Shown here in pieces: positions 26,304 through 35,314 of a DNA stretch of 64,000 nucleotides (within the stretch, counting starts at the first letter, position 1; each line of letters begins with the position of its first letter). The notes under the pieces are model-generated. The model was not told where the DNA came from. It saw only the letters and a list, made by a program, of their open reading frames with translations, and did not search any database. The translations under genes were made by a program, and so were the position numbers. This stretch comes from Paenibacillus alvei DSM 29. GTDB taxonomy: Bacteria; Bacillota; Bacilli; Paenibacillales; Paenibacillaceae. The stretch is from the NCBI RefSeq assembly GCF_000293805.1, contig NZ_AMBZ01000001.1, forward strand, positions 586,001-650,000, read 5' to 3'.

Positions 26304-29051
26304 TCAACCCCCATATGCTGCAATTGAGTCTGGGCGACTTCTTAGCTGGCTAGAAAAGTCAGGGAATCTGGCAGCGAACTCATCGGCCGCAAGAGGAGGG
26401 CTAATATAATAGCCTTGAAATTGCTTGCAGCCTAGCGCTATCAACTGATCGAGCTCTTGGGAGGTTTCAATTCCTTCAGCGGTTACTTTCAGATTCATGC
26501 TGTCTCCCATTTGAATGATCGCCTGTACTATCGAGGCGTTCACTTTATCGGCGAATAGATGCCTTACGAAGGAACGATCAATTTTCAGAACATGCACTGG
26601 CAATGTTCTTAGACGATGCAGCGAGGAATAACCGGTACCGAAATCATCAATTCCAATCTGTACGCCTCGCCTCTTCAAATTGCTTAATACCTCATTGACC
26701 TGTTCAATTGATTTACTCATATATCCTTCGGTTATTTCTAAAATCAAATCACTCGGATAAAGTTCATAGTCTCTAATAATTCGATCAATGGTACTTACAA
26801 AGTCCTGTGCGAGCAACTGCCTTAATGAAACGTTAATCGATAATTGAAAGCTGGGCATGCCCGCATCCATCCACATTCGATACTGCATGCAAGCAGTCCG
26901 CAGCACCCATTCGCCAATCGGCACAATGAGACCTGTTTCTTCTGCGACCGGAATGAATTGTGCCGGCGAGATGAAGCCGCCCTCTTCAGGTAACCAGCGA
27001 AGGAGCACCTCTGCTCCCGTGACTTCTCCAGATACATCAACAATCGGTTGATAGTGAAGCAGCATTTCTCGACGCTGCAAGGCCTTATACAATCGAGTTT
27101 CCATAAACATGCGCTCAGGATGCAATTGCGGCTGCAGTTCATCATAGAACACTACTGAATGGCCTCCTCCGTCTTTGGCCGCATACATGGCTGTATCAGC
27201 CTGCTTCAGCAGATCCGTATAGGCGTGTCCATTATCCGGGTATAAGGAAACACCGATGCTGGCGGAGACGAACAGCTCATGACTCTGTACGTGGAAGCTT
27301 TCCCGAAGCCGGTGCAGGATCCGATTTGCTACTGCGCTGATCTCCTCCCTGGAGCTGTCCTCCAGCATAATGATGAACTCATCCCCTCCATATCTCGAAG
27401 ATAAATGACGTCCGGACAGCTTGGACAGACAATCAGACAAGCGCTGCGCAACTTGTACGAGCAGCATATCCCCCACATTGTGGCCAAGCGAATCATTAAT
27501 ATGCTTGAATCGATCAATATCGATGAACATCAGTGCCAGGGAGCTCGCCTTGTTCTCTGCAGCGTCCAAAGCTCTCTCCACATTCATCGTAAAGAAATGA
27601 CGATTGGGAAGCTGGGTCAATGTATCATAATATGCGATATGCTGCAGCCTCTCTTCCGATAGTTCCAGCATCTTTGTTTGATCCAGCAGCTTCTCATTCA
27701 TGCGCAGCAATTCCTTGAACACTTCAGTTAAGCGATCACCCATCGCGCGGAAGTTGAGTGCCAAGGAGCGAATTTCCCCGATTCGAATACACGGCCACTT
27801 AACAGAAATATCTTTCAGCAATCGATGGTGCATGCCCGCTGTCGCTTTTTCCAGATCACCGAGTGAACGGACAATGAAGCGGCTTACAGCAAGAGATACC
27901 CCGGTAGCAAGCAGGCAGACCATGAACAGCATAAGAAATTTGCGCAAATACACATCTATCGTCGTTTGCAAAAAATAGGAGATTGGAATAAAGCCAACCA
28001 CCTTGGCGATCGGATGATCTGTCAGCCTATCCTCCAGTACATAATAACCGTCATTCCACCTCCTTGTTCCATAATCATAATTTCGATCCGGAGGCAGTAT
28101 GCGGGAAAAGGAAGATCTCACTCCATAAGCATCTGTTCTCATCTGCGAATGATTGGCAGGCACGCGGACAGGAGACTTGTTAGGGACATTTTCACCCACA
28201 TACCCACCATTTCGTTCGAACCATACCTCATCACTAGATGCGACTAACTGACCCCTTTTATTATAAGCAGCCAGCTTCAACAATCCGTTCTGGGAATGGA
28301 GCTTTAGGTTATCGCGAAGCTTTCCCGTCTCCATAATCGATCCGAGGTTAATGCCTTGGCGCTCCTTCTTCCCCATCCCCAATAAAGTATCCGTAATTTG
28401 AGCGGTCTGCAATTCGATTCTTGTGATGGAATCCCGCTCGATATCTCGCTGCATATCACGGCTATCGATTAACATATTCAGCAGGAATGGAATAAATACA
28501 ATTGCGACGGAGAGATGCATCAACAGTTGATTGAGATACACTGACTTCGTTCGCAAGTCAGGCATCAGCCGCTTCCATGGCATGTAAGTAACGACCACAT
28601 CTGCGATTAAAGCATTCAATAGTCCGCTCATCGCGAACATAAAATATTGAAGCAATGCCTCTGCATTGAATTCGTTCGTCTGCAAGTAAAATAACATCAC
28701 TGCAAGCGGAGCACCGATTCCAAACCAAAACAGACTGTCCCAAAGGAGAAGAAGTCCTCTCTTCCGTTCATACATATATCCAACCAAAATCATTTCCAAT
28801 CCAATAAGCAGCAATATAAATGAGCCATTACCAGAAAAATAGAAGCCTAGTCCAACAATAAGCGCCATAATTGCCGCCCAATGCGAACCGTACAGAACAA
28901 GCATAATGAGCAGAGTGGCTCCGCACAGCATGAATTCTGCACCGTATGAAAATTCGAGTCCAATGACAGAGAACACTGCAGTGAGAACGGTCAGTATCAC
29001 GAACAGCATACTTGTGCGCAGCGAAGCCAACGGGTGTAACGTACGTGACAT
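26304..29051 (-). CDS. Membrane GGDEF-EAL protein (c-di-GMP turnover)
   Basis: 915 residues. In order: five to seven membrane segments (1-195), an extracytoplasmic domain (about 200-365), a membrane segment (366-390), a HAMP-like linker (392-455), GGDEF (about 465-635, intact GGDEF at 555-559) and EAL (about 655-900). The EAL motif is EVL (681-683); ITEG (773-776), DDFGTGYSSL (802-811), KIDRSF and AEGIET are present. No RxxD inhibitory site precedes GGDEF. It could both make and break c-di-GMP. It is co-translated with the solute-binding lipoprotein, which probably docks on the extracytoplasmic domain. Confidence 0.92.
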   Translation of the reverse strand: MSRTLHPLASLRTSMLFVILTVLTAVFSVIGLEFSYGAEFMLCGATLLIMLVLYGSHWAAIMALIVGLGFYFSGNGSFILLLIGLEMILVGYMYERKRGLLLLWDSLFWFGIGAPLAVMLFYLQTNEFNAEALLQYFMFAMSGLLNALIADVVVTYMPWKRLMPDLRTKSVYLNQLLMHLSVAIVFIPFLLNMLIDSRDMQRDIERDSITRIELQTAQITDTLLGMGKKERQGINLGSIMETGKLRDNLKLHSQNGLLKLAAYNKRGQLVASSDEVWFERNGGYVGENVPNKSPVRVPANHSQMRTDAYGVRSSFSRILPPDRNYDYGTRRWNDGYYVLEDRLTDHPIAKVVGFIPISYFLQTTIDVYLRKFLMLFMVCLLATGVSLAVSRFIVRSLGDLEKATAGMHHRLLKDISVKWPCIRIGEIRSLALNFRAMGDRLTEVFKELLRMNEKLLDQTKMLELSEERLQHIAYYDTLTQLPNRHFFTMNVERALDAAENKASSLALMFIDIDRFKHINDSLGHNVGDMLLVQVAQRLSDCLSKLSGRHLSSRYGGDEFIIMLEDSSREEISAVANRILHRLRESFHVQSHELFVSASIGVSLYPDNGHAYTDLLKQADTAMYAAKDGGGHSVVFYDELQPQLHPERMFMETRLYKALQRREMLLHYQPIVDVSGEVTGAEVLLRWLPEEGGFISPAQFIPVAEETGLIVPIGEWVLRTACMQYRMWMDAGMPSFQLSINVSLRQLLAQDFVSTIDRIIRDYELYPSDLILEITEGYMSKSIEQVNEVLSNLKRRGVQIGIDDFGTGYSSLHRLRTLPVHVLKIDRSFVRHLFADKVNASIVQAIIQMGDSMNLKVTAEGIETSQELDQLIALGCKQFQGYYISPPLAADEFAARFPDFSSQLRSRPDSIAAYGG

Positions 29052-29362
29052 GGCAGAGTGACTCCTTTACAGTTGGAAGCAGTTCATTTCTCCTATTCCG
29101 AAAATACTTCGACACAAATCCAAAATTTCCTACTTTTATGGAGAATAATGTAGAATGATTTATTTGCAACGTACAACAAGCACATTATTCTTGACTACCG
29201 CCGCGATCAATAACCGCGTATGATCCTTTAAATAACAAATCTTAAATAAAAAAATCCGCCCTCCCATACAGTTCAAGCTGCAGGAAGAACGGACTTATTA
29301 CCGTTTTTGACTAAAATGCCTGGGAGATCAGACCCATTGAATTTAGTATCAACGCATTCACT
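29052..29362. other. Gap between the DHA2 exporter and GGDEF-EAL genes
   Basis: It holds the terminator described at 29248-29293 and, by position, the promoter of the GGDEF-EAL gene. I see no gene. Confidence 0.6.
29248..29293 (-). terminator. Terminator of the TetR/ECF/DHA2 operon
   Basis: An imperfect stem (29255-29264 with 29283-29293) is followed on the minus strand by seven T. It lies about 70 bp after the DHA2 exporter stop. Confidence 0.75.
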
Positions 29363-30901
29363 CTAGTGAGACGGTGCAGAAGGTTGGTTATGCTTGGATG
29401 ACTTCTCCGATGCAGCTGGCTTTGGCATGAACAGCATGCACACGAGGCAGATCACGGCAATGACTGCCATTAAGAGAAATACTTGACCTAGACCCGTTTC
29501 TAAGAAAGATCGCAGCGTACTCATTAAATCAGAGGACAGCGAGTGTGCGCTTTCTGGATTCAACAGTTTGCTCAAATCATCACTTGAGACACGCGAGGAT
29601 ATGTCTGAACCTGCACCCGATACCATTGACGCAATACTCGCGTTCAAGAATGTACCAAAAGCAGCAATGCCGAGTGTCTGCCCCAATGCCCGCACGAACG
29701 TGTTCAACGCAGTAGAAGCTCCTCTCATACTCCAGTCCACAGATGACTGAACGATAATCGTGAACACCGTGAACGACAAACCAAAGCCCAGACCCGCCAA
29801 TGACATGATTACGACAATGATGAAGATCGATGTCTCTCCTGTAATCGTTGCAAGCCATATCGAAGCCATTACGATCAGAATCATTCCGAGCGTCGAGGTC
29901 ACACGTGCGCCAATTTGGATCAGCATACGGCCGCCTACAATAGAGCCAATCAACCAGCCAATCGACATAGGGGTCAACGATAATCCCGAGCTGGAGGCAT
30001 TTTGCCCAAGTACGCCCTGTGTCCACAGCGGCATGTAGGAGCTAATTCCAATCAGCACGGCACTTACAAGGAAGCTGACGAGATTCGACACTGCAATGTC
30101 GCGAATGCGAAACAGCTTAAGCGGAACCATCGGCTCCTTCGCCTTGACTTCAATTCGGAAGAAGAGAATAAGGAACACTGCCGCTACGCCAAGGAGCACG
30201 AACATCCAAGGAGAATTCCACGCAATCCCCTGACCTCCTGTAATAATCGCAAACAAAAACGCCGTCATTCCAATGGAAAATGTCGCTGCACCCGCATAGT
30301 CAATTGGCTTGTCCTTGCGTTCCACCTTCTCGTGGAAGCATACGATGATCATCCACACCGACACGATGCCGAACGGAACATTGAAGAAAAAGATCCAGTG
30401 CCAGGATAAGGAATCGACGAAAAATCCGCCAACTAACGGACCGACCAGCCCCGCAATCCCCCATATCGAGCTGAATAGGCCTTGGATTTTGGCCCGCTCC
30501 TCATAGGTGTAAATGTCTGCTACCATCGTAAAGGTAACAGGAAGCACAGCCCCCGCCCCTATTCCTTGAAGAGCACGGAATATGATCATTTGCGTCATAT
30601 TGCCCGACAATCCACACAGCATCGATCCGCCCACAAACAATGCGGAGCCAATGATAAATATGTTCTTGCGGCCATACAAATCAGCCAGCTTGCCGAACAG
30701 CGGCGTTGAAATCGCAGTCGTGAGCAAATACGCTGCATATACCCAGCTAATCAAGGAAAGTCCACCTAAATCAGCAACAATCTTCGGCATTGCTGTACTT
30801 ACTACGGTTACCTCAATTGCCGCCAAAAAGGTCGACAATAAAAGCGCGAGCGTGACGAGCTTACGACTTCGTCCCGCTTGCATAGAAGCCTCGTTCCCCA
30901 T
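29363..30901 (-). CDS. MFS drug exporter, DHA2 family (14 membrane segments)
   Basis: This 512-residue proton-coupled exporter has the DHA2 marks: LSTFLAAIEVTVVSTAMPKIVADLGG in segment 1, GKLADLYGRKN (motif A), RALQGIGAGAVLP (motif B) and GPLVGGFFVDSLSWHWIFFFNVPFG (motif C region). About 14 segments follow. The start at 30901 (MGNEAS) has AAGGATGG upstream; a longer open frame is unsupported. It is the last gene of the operon headed by the TetR regulator and is followed by a terminator. Substrate unknown. Confidence 0.9.
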   Translation of the reverse strand: MGNEASMQAGRSRKLVTLALLLSTFLAAIEVTVVSTAMPKIVADLGGLSLISWVYAAYLLTTAISTPLFGKLADLYGRKNIFIIGSALFVGGSMLCGLSGNMTQMIIFRALQGIGAGAVLPVTFTMVADIYTYEERAKIQGLFSSIWGIAGLVGPLVGGFFVDSLSWHWIFFFNVPFGIVSVWMIIVCFHEKVERKDKPIDYAGAATFSIGMTAFLFAIITGGQGIAWNSPWMFVLLGVAAVFLILFFRIEVKAKEPMVPLKLFRIRDIAVSNLVSFLVSAVLIGISSYMPLWTQGVLGQNASSSGLSLTPMSIGWLIGSIVGGRMLIQIGARVTSTLGMILIVMASIWLATITGETSIFIIVVIMSLAGLGFGLSFTVFTIIVQSSVDWSMRGASTALNTFVRALGQTLGIAAFGTFLNASIASMVSGAGSDISSRVSSDDLSKLLNPESAHSLSSDLMSTLRSFLETGLGQVFLLMAVIAVICLVCMLFMPKPAASEKSSKHNQPSAPSH

Positions 30902-30959
30902 GAATACCCATCCTTCGTGTTCTAAATCGTACTGCTTTTCCGAATAAATAAAGTTCCCT

Positions 30960-32642
30960 TTATACGTCAATATGGAGCGAACCCCGATCCATCTTAGCAT
31001 GCACCAACCGAGGGTGATTTACGTCTTGCCAAATGCCATCATGTGTTGCAACAAGCAGCGCTCGCCCCCGCTCGGCTTGACTCAGACACCAGTCGCGAAC
31101 GAAGGCTGCATGCGCTGCATCCAGTGAAGCTGTTGGCTCGTCCAGCATAATAATCCCCGGTTCGTGCGCAGATGCGATCGCCAGACTCAGCAGCCGCTTC
31201 AATCCAGCAGGCATATCATGCGGATGCACATGCTTCACATCCCATAAATGATATTGCCTCAACCGGTACCCCACTTCCCGCTCAACCTGTTCATATGCAT
31301 ATACGGCTTGCCCTTCCATCATCTCTTCCTCAATCTGCAATTGCCCGCACTGATTCGCTGTAAGGAGTGCATCTCGCAGCTCCTCCTGTACAGATGCTGC
31401 AAAAAATCCGGATTCCGGCTGCTGTGCGGCAAATCCTATAAGCCGCGCCAATTCATAGGTACGAAGCTTCGATACAGCTTTCCCTACTATTTGAATTTTT
31501 CCCTCTATCCTTCCCGAGCGTTTCAACAAGCTGCCTGTAAGGATGCGGAATAACGTCGACTTCCCCGATCCATTCACTCCGGTCAGCAGCATGCACTGCC
31601 CTGCCTTTAGTTGGAAGGAAACCTTATGGAGCGCGTTCGTTCCGGAATCTTTCCTATTCTGGTCCGCATTTCGATGATAGCAATAGTTCAAGTTGGATAC
31701 GGACAGTACCACTTTGTCCTCGCATGCAGCGCGATGATGTGTTTCTATCTTACGATCATGGCAAAAATGTTCGCCTTCATCTTTCTGTATACCACATGGC
31801 GCCTGTATCGTTATATCCAATGTAGTTGCGCTCCGTCCCCACTGGGGGGGAACAATTCCTGCCTCACGGCAAAGTTTCAGGATGCGCAAATCATCCTTCA
31901 TACGTGGTTGATCATTCAAGCCAGTTCCTGTTGGATACGCAGGCATCTTTCCATCATACACCATTCTCCCATTGTGCAACAGTAGCAGATGTGCCTCCCG
32001 AATCCAACCATGCTGCCATTCCGCAGCAAGCTCATCCAAACGCGACACGGCTAATATAATTGTTCTGCCTTGGCCATGCCAAGCTTGAAGCTGCTCCGAC
32101 AGACGATTACGGGATTCCTTATCCATCTGGCTCCATGCATCATCAATAAGAAGCACATCTGGCTCCATTGTCAGAACAGACGCTACGGCTGTCCTTTGCT
32201 GCTCACCTCCGGATAGCTGCTGTACCTGACGCAAGCGGAGATCACGTAAATCAGCCCTTTCAAGCTGCTCCTCCACTCTATTTACAATGACTGTGCGCGG
32301 CAAGCCAAGATTTTCAGGAGCAAAAGCAAGCTCATCCTCAACGATCCCAATGACAAACTGCTCCTTGGCCTCTTGCAATATGAAGCCCATCATAGGCGCC
32401 GTCCCATCTTGATGCATGCCATAAGTGATTTCACCCTGCAGTTGGCCCTCATGAGACTGCATTGTACCTGCCAGCAGCTTGAGAAGCGTTGTTTTGCCGC
32501 TTCCATTTCCTCCTGCCACCAACACAACTGAACCCGACTGAATACAAAAACTGCATGAATGAAGTGTAAGCTTAGACTCGCCAAAATAAGTAAAGGCCAC
32601 ACGCTCAGCGCGCATGACCTCATTAAACTGTTGAATTCCCAT
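30960..32642 (-). CDS. ECF transporter double ATPase (YkoD-like)
   Basis: A 560-residue tandem ATPase. The first half has Walker A GGNGSGKTT, signature LSGGEQQR and Walker B VLLIDDAWSQMD; the second half has Walker A GVNGSGKST, a degenerate signature (MPAGLKRLLSLAIA) and Walker B IIMLDEPTASLD. Fused CbiO/EcfA pairs power energy-coupling-factor importers. The asymmetric second signature and the Ala/Trp in place of Glu/Pro in the first Walker B are common in such fusions, so they are not proof of inactivity. S and T components lie directly upstream. Confidence 0.9.
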   Translation of the reverse strand: MGIQQFNEVMRAERVAFTYFGESKLTLHSCSFCIQSGSVVLVAGGNGSGKTTLLKLLAGTMQSHEGQLQGEITYGMHQDGTAPMMGFILQEAKEQFVIGIVEDELAFAPENLGLPRTVIVNRVEEQLERADLRDLRLRQVQQLSGGEQQRTAVASVLTMEPDVLLIDDAWSQMDKESRNRLSEQLQAWHGQGRTIILAVSRLDELAAEWQHGWIREAHLLLLHNGRMVYDGKMPAYPTGTGLNDQPRMKDDLRILKLCREAGIVPPQWGRSATTLDITIQAPCGIQKDEGEHFCHDRKIETHHRAACEDKVVLSVSNLNYCYHRNADQNRKDSGTNALHKVSFQLKAGQCMLLTGVNGSGKSTLFRILTGSLLKRSGRIEGKIQIVGKAVSKLRTYELARLIGFAAQQPESGFFAASVQEELRDALLTANQCGQLQIEEEMMEGQAVYAYEQVEREVGYRLRQYHLWDVKHVHPHDMPAGLKRLLSLAIASAHEPGIIMLDEPTASLDAAHAAFVRDWCLSQAERGRALLVATHDGIWQDVNHPRLVHAKMDRGSLHIDV

Positions 32643-32662
32643 TACAACTGGCCTCCTCTACA

Positions 32663-33280
32663 CTACTGCCCACGATACGCTCTTCCTAGCGCAAATGGAC
32701 GCAAAGCTCTCGTCGAGGCTAATCGGTCACCAATGATTTTGGTCAGGGCGCCGCACAGCAGCATACCACTAATACAACGGATTATAAGGGTAGCAATAAG
32801 TACCCACGTCTCATAGTGGATATAACCGAACATAAAAGCCGACACGACGAACCACAGCGGCACCGCGGCCGTACCTACGAATAGCATGGATAACCAATTG
32901 TACTGACGATATCGGAATAAATAAAACAATGGCTCAATAATAACTGCATAACAGGCTGCGGCGGCAATACAAGACCATGCCCCATATGCCGAACCAATCA
33001 GTATTTGAACACACGCTCCAAGTGCATATGTTACCAATGCTGCCCCTGGCTTGCGGATAACATATATAGCAAGAAGGCCATATATCATGTACAGCCCTAC
33101 AATCGTAGAAGTCAGCATTGGTCCTCCAACGGAGTGAAGCAGCTTATTAACCCAGGATAATCCGCCCGTCATAACACCATTCACTGCTGCGAGAAGTGCC
33201 ATAAGCACCCAGTCCGCCAATGTAAGAGACCGCAGCGAGAAGCTATCATTCACTGCGGTTGTTCCATTTTCCATCTTCAT
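32663..33280 (-). CDS. ECF transporter S component, YkoE family
   Basis: This 205-residue integral membrane protein has about six hydrophobic segments. The stretch YVIRKPGAALVTYALGACVQILIGSAYG matches the YkoE family, whose members bind hydroxymethylpyrimidine or thiamine in characterised cases. It sits between the T component and double ATPase. No TPP riboswitch is visible upstream, unlike the classical ykoFEDC operon, so the ligand here may differ. Confidence 0.85.
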   Translation of the reverse strand: MKMENGTTAVNDSFSLRSLTLADWVLMALLAAVNGVMTGGLSWVNKLLHSVGGPMLTSTIVGLYMIYGLLAIYVIRKPGAALVTYALGACVQILIGSAYGAWSCIAAAACYAVIIEPLFYLFRYRQYNWLSMLFVGTAAVPLWFVVSAFMFGYIHYETWVLIATLIIRCISGMLLCGALTKIIGDRLASTRALRPFALGRAYRGQ

Positions 33281-33431
33281 AGATGACTCATCCCCAATTC
33301 TTTCTTCAACTTATGTAATGCTATTGTTAATCATATGTTAACCCATAACACATGAATCATCATTAACGTTACAAGGGATAGCCCGGAAATGCAAGTCAAA
33401 TCTCTCAACTCCGTGAATGATATTTTTGGAG
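33281..33431. other. 151-bp gap inside the ECF operon
   Basis: It holds a GTTAA-N7-TTAAC dyad (33326-33342) and a 6-bp stem at its left edge (33407-33433). No gene and no convincing riboswitch. Confidence 0.4.
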
Positions 33432-34169
33432 TTATCCTATTAAGATAGTCACAGTCATTGCAGCAACTGATAATGCTGCAAAACAAATGCCAAGCCCAGT
33501 AAAACGCAAGGTTCGCCATGACGTTCGTGCATATTTCGATCCGAATTGCTTCGCCTCCATTGCCGTTGCTACATTTTGCACACGACGCATCGCTCCAGAG
33601 ATGACAGCCGCTGCATATCGATTCGTTAGGCGCAAGCGTTCACCGATTCCCTGAGGTGCAGCAAGCTGACGTAGACGCTGCGCCTCGCGGATGCTGCGCG
33701 CCTCTTCAGCCAGCAGGGGCACAAATCGTAGAGCAATCGCGACGGAAAATGCGAAACGATCCGGCAGGCGCATATGGTGCGAAAGCGCAGTAACAACATC
33801 GCGTGGTGCAGTTGTTGAAGCGAACAGCAGCGATGACAAGAACAATGTCATTGCACGCAGTGTGAGCGTCAGGGAATTACGGTACGCTTCCTCGGTTAAC
33901 GTCATACCGAAAATCTCCAACTTAATACTCTCCCCCGGCAAAACAAGACATTGGAAGATGAACAGCGGTAGTGCGAAGCCAATCAGCAAAGTTATTACCA
34001 TTCTCCAGCGAGAGATTGTCCAACCAGATCCTGTCAGACCGATAATTAGCAATGATGAAAACCAGCCACATTGCCAAGCCAGCTTCATACTCACCATCAC
34101 TGCAAGGCCTGTCCCGAAAAGCCATATTCCCTTCGTAATCGGGTCAATTCTGTTCAACCACGCTTGCAT
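33432..34169 (-). CDS. ECF transporter T component (YkoC/CbiQ-like)
   Basis: A 245-residue membrane protein with four to five hydrophobic segments and two cytoplasmic helices typical of EcfT. The coupling motif that normally reads A-R-G is seen as EAKQFGS, and EARSIREAQRLRQ is the first coupling-helix region. Its start overlaps the end of the TetR gene by 16 bp, so regulator and transporter are coupled. It links the YkoE-like S component to the double ATPase. Confidence 0.87.
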   Translation of the reverse strand: MQAWLNRIDPITKGIWLFGTGLAVMVSMKLAWQCGWFSSLLIIGLTGSGWTISRWRMVITLLIGFALPLFIFQCLVLPGESIKLEIFGMTLTEEAYRNSLTLTLRAMTLFLSSLLFASTTAPRDVVTALSHHMRLPDRFAFSVAIALRFVPLLAEEARSIREAQRLRQLAAPQGIGERLRLTNRYAAAVISGAMRRVQNVATAMEAKQFGSKYARTSWRTLRFTGLGICFAALSVAAMTVTILIG

Positions 34170-35080
34170 GTCCGTTCCTCACCCTCTGTACTGCAGGTGC
34201 GCTCCAACAAAACGAGAATTTCCCGTGCGGCCTGCTCAATGCGGGCATCCGGCATCGAACACAGGAACAATGCCATCGCTCGAGCATTTACCGTTTTGCT
34301 GCCTCCTCTTAATATTTCCGACTCCAAAGCCGTATACGCCTGCTCGGCTTCTTCGCGCTGCTTCAAATTGAAAGGTGCGCTCATCACCACTTCCTTCAGC
34401 ACCCATACCTGATCCAATAATTGCTGCTGGGAGGTGGACATGCTTACATGCCCAGAACGCATAAAATCATTCATGAGCGCCATCGTGAGTACGGGTTCGG
34501 ACTGTTTGTGGACAAGTGCTTCGGCAGTCGCATCCAGAATATTCACAATAAATGTGCATACTCGATCAAAGTCCACATTTTTCCGATCAAATGTCGCATA
34601 ACTCATGAACTCGATGGTCATACCACTAATAATTGTTGCTAGGTCCATCCAATACGGTTCTGCTTCCTGGCCGTATACTTCAGCTACTACTTGGCGGAAG
34701 GTAAAGAAGCGTTTAGCACGAAAATCGAACACCATATCCCGAATTTCACGCTTCTTGTACAAATGCGCCTCCTTGCGCTGCAGTGTAACGAACAGCTTGA
34801 ATCTGCCGAACTGTTCAAGTGAAATATGGATAAGCTTGCTGAGTTTTTGACGAGCCGGCAAATTATCTGCCAGCGTGTCGCGTGCAAGTTCGTACATCAT
34901 CTGATGATAATGGTCAAATATCGTGAACAAAATTTCTTCCTTTGAACGAAAGAAGGAGTAGACCGATCCTTTGGCAATGCCGATTCGCTCAGCAATTTCT
35001 TGGATTGATGTTTCATGGTACCCTTTTTCGGCGAACAGCGAGAGCGCTGTTTCCATAATGAGTCGTTTTTTCTCTTCCAT
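34154..35080 (-). CDS. TetR-family regulator with extended C-terminus
   Basis: 308 residues, about 100 more than a typical TetR. The N-terminal helix-turn-helix is clear: ETALSLFAEKGYHETSIQEIAERIGIAKGSVYSFFRSKEEIL. The ligand domain follows, and the extra C-terminal part (from about residue 205) is helical and of unknown role. The start at 35080 has GGAGG seven bases upstream. It heads the ECF/DHA2 operon and is divergent from a second DHA2 gene; three TTGAC-N6-GTCAR dyads lie between them and are its likely operators. Confidence 0.9.
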   Translation of the reverse strand: MEEKKRLIMETALSLFAEKGYHETSIQEIAERIGIAKGSVYSFFRSKEEILFTIFDHYHQMMYELARDTLADNLPARQKLSKLIHISLEQFGRFKLFVTLQRKEAHLYKKREIRDMVFDFRAKRFFTFRQVVAEVYGQEAEPYWMDLATIISGMTIEFMSYATFDRKNVDFDRVCTFIVNILDATAEALVHKQSEPVLTMALMNDFMRSGHVSMSTSQQQLLDQVWVLKEVVMSAPFNLKQREEAEQAYTALESEILRGGSKTVNARAMALFLCSMPDARIEQAAREILVLLERTCSTEGEERTCKRG

Positions 35081-35121
35081 GTTCCGTCCTCCGTATGTCA
35101 TGACTTTCGGTTCAATCTTTT

Positions 35122-35269
35122 TTGACCGTCTAGTCAGCATCGTGTGATACGTTATTCCTACCATACCACAAACATTATATTATGAAAAATATTTTAGTTC
35201 CAAAACAATTGACTTCGCGGTCAAACCGATTTATAGTATCAACATGCTATTTTTTGACCCGAAGGTCAG
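35122..35269. promoter_or_regulatory. Three TTGAC-N6-GTCAR dyads, candidate TetR operators
   Basis: Copies lie at 35122-35137, 35209-35224 and 35254-35269, all with the same 6-bp spacer length and different spacer sequence. The middle copy contains the -35 box of the divergent DHA2 promoter. The first lies close upstream of the TetR gene start. Confidence 0.8.
35209..35237 (+). promoter_or_regulatory. Promoter of the divergent DHA2 gene
   Basis: TTGACT (35209-35214) and TATAGT (35232-35237) are separated by 17 bp. One dyad overlaps the -35 box and another lies about 17 bp past the -10 box, which fits repression by the adjacent TetR protein. Confidence 0.75.
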
Positions 35270-35314
35270 TCACTCAAAAAATAATAAAAGGGCATGAAAG
35301 AAAGGTGATAATAA

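Noticed and set aside
33281..33431. Possible TPP riboswitch in the ECF operon (a TTGAGAGA stretch and CCCTTGTAAC on the minus strand)
   Set aside because: The order is faintly like the thi-box but the GGGG start, the CTGAGA core and the AACCTGATC segment do not match, and the pairing stems cannot be drawn.
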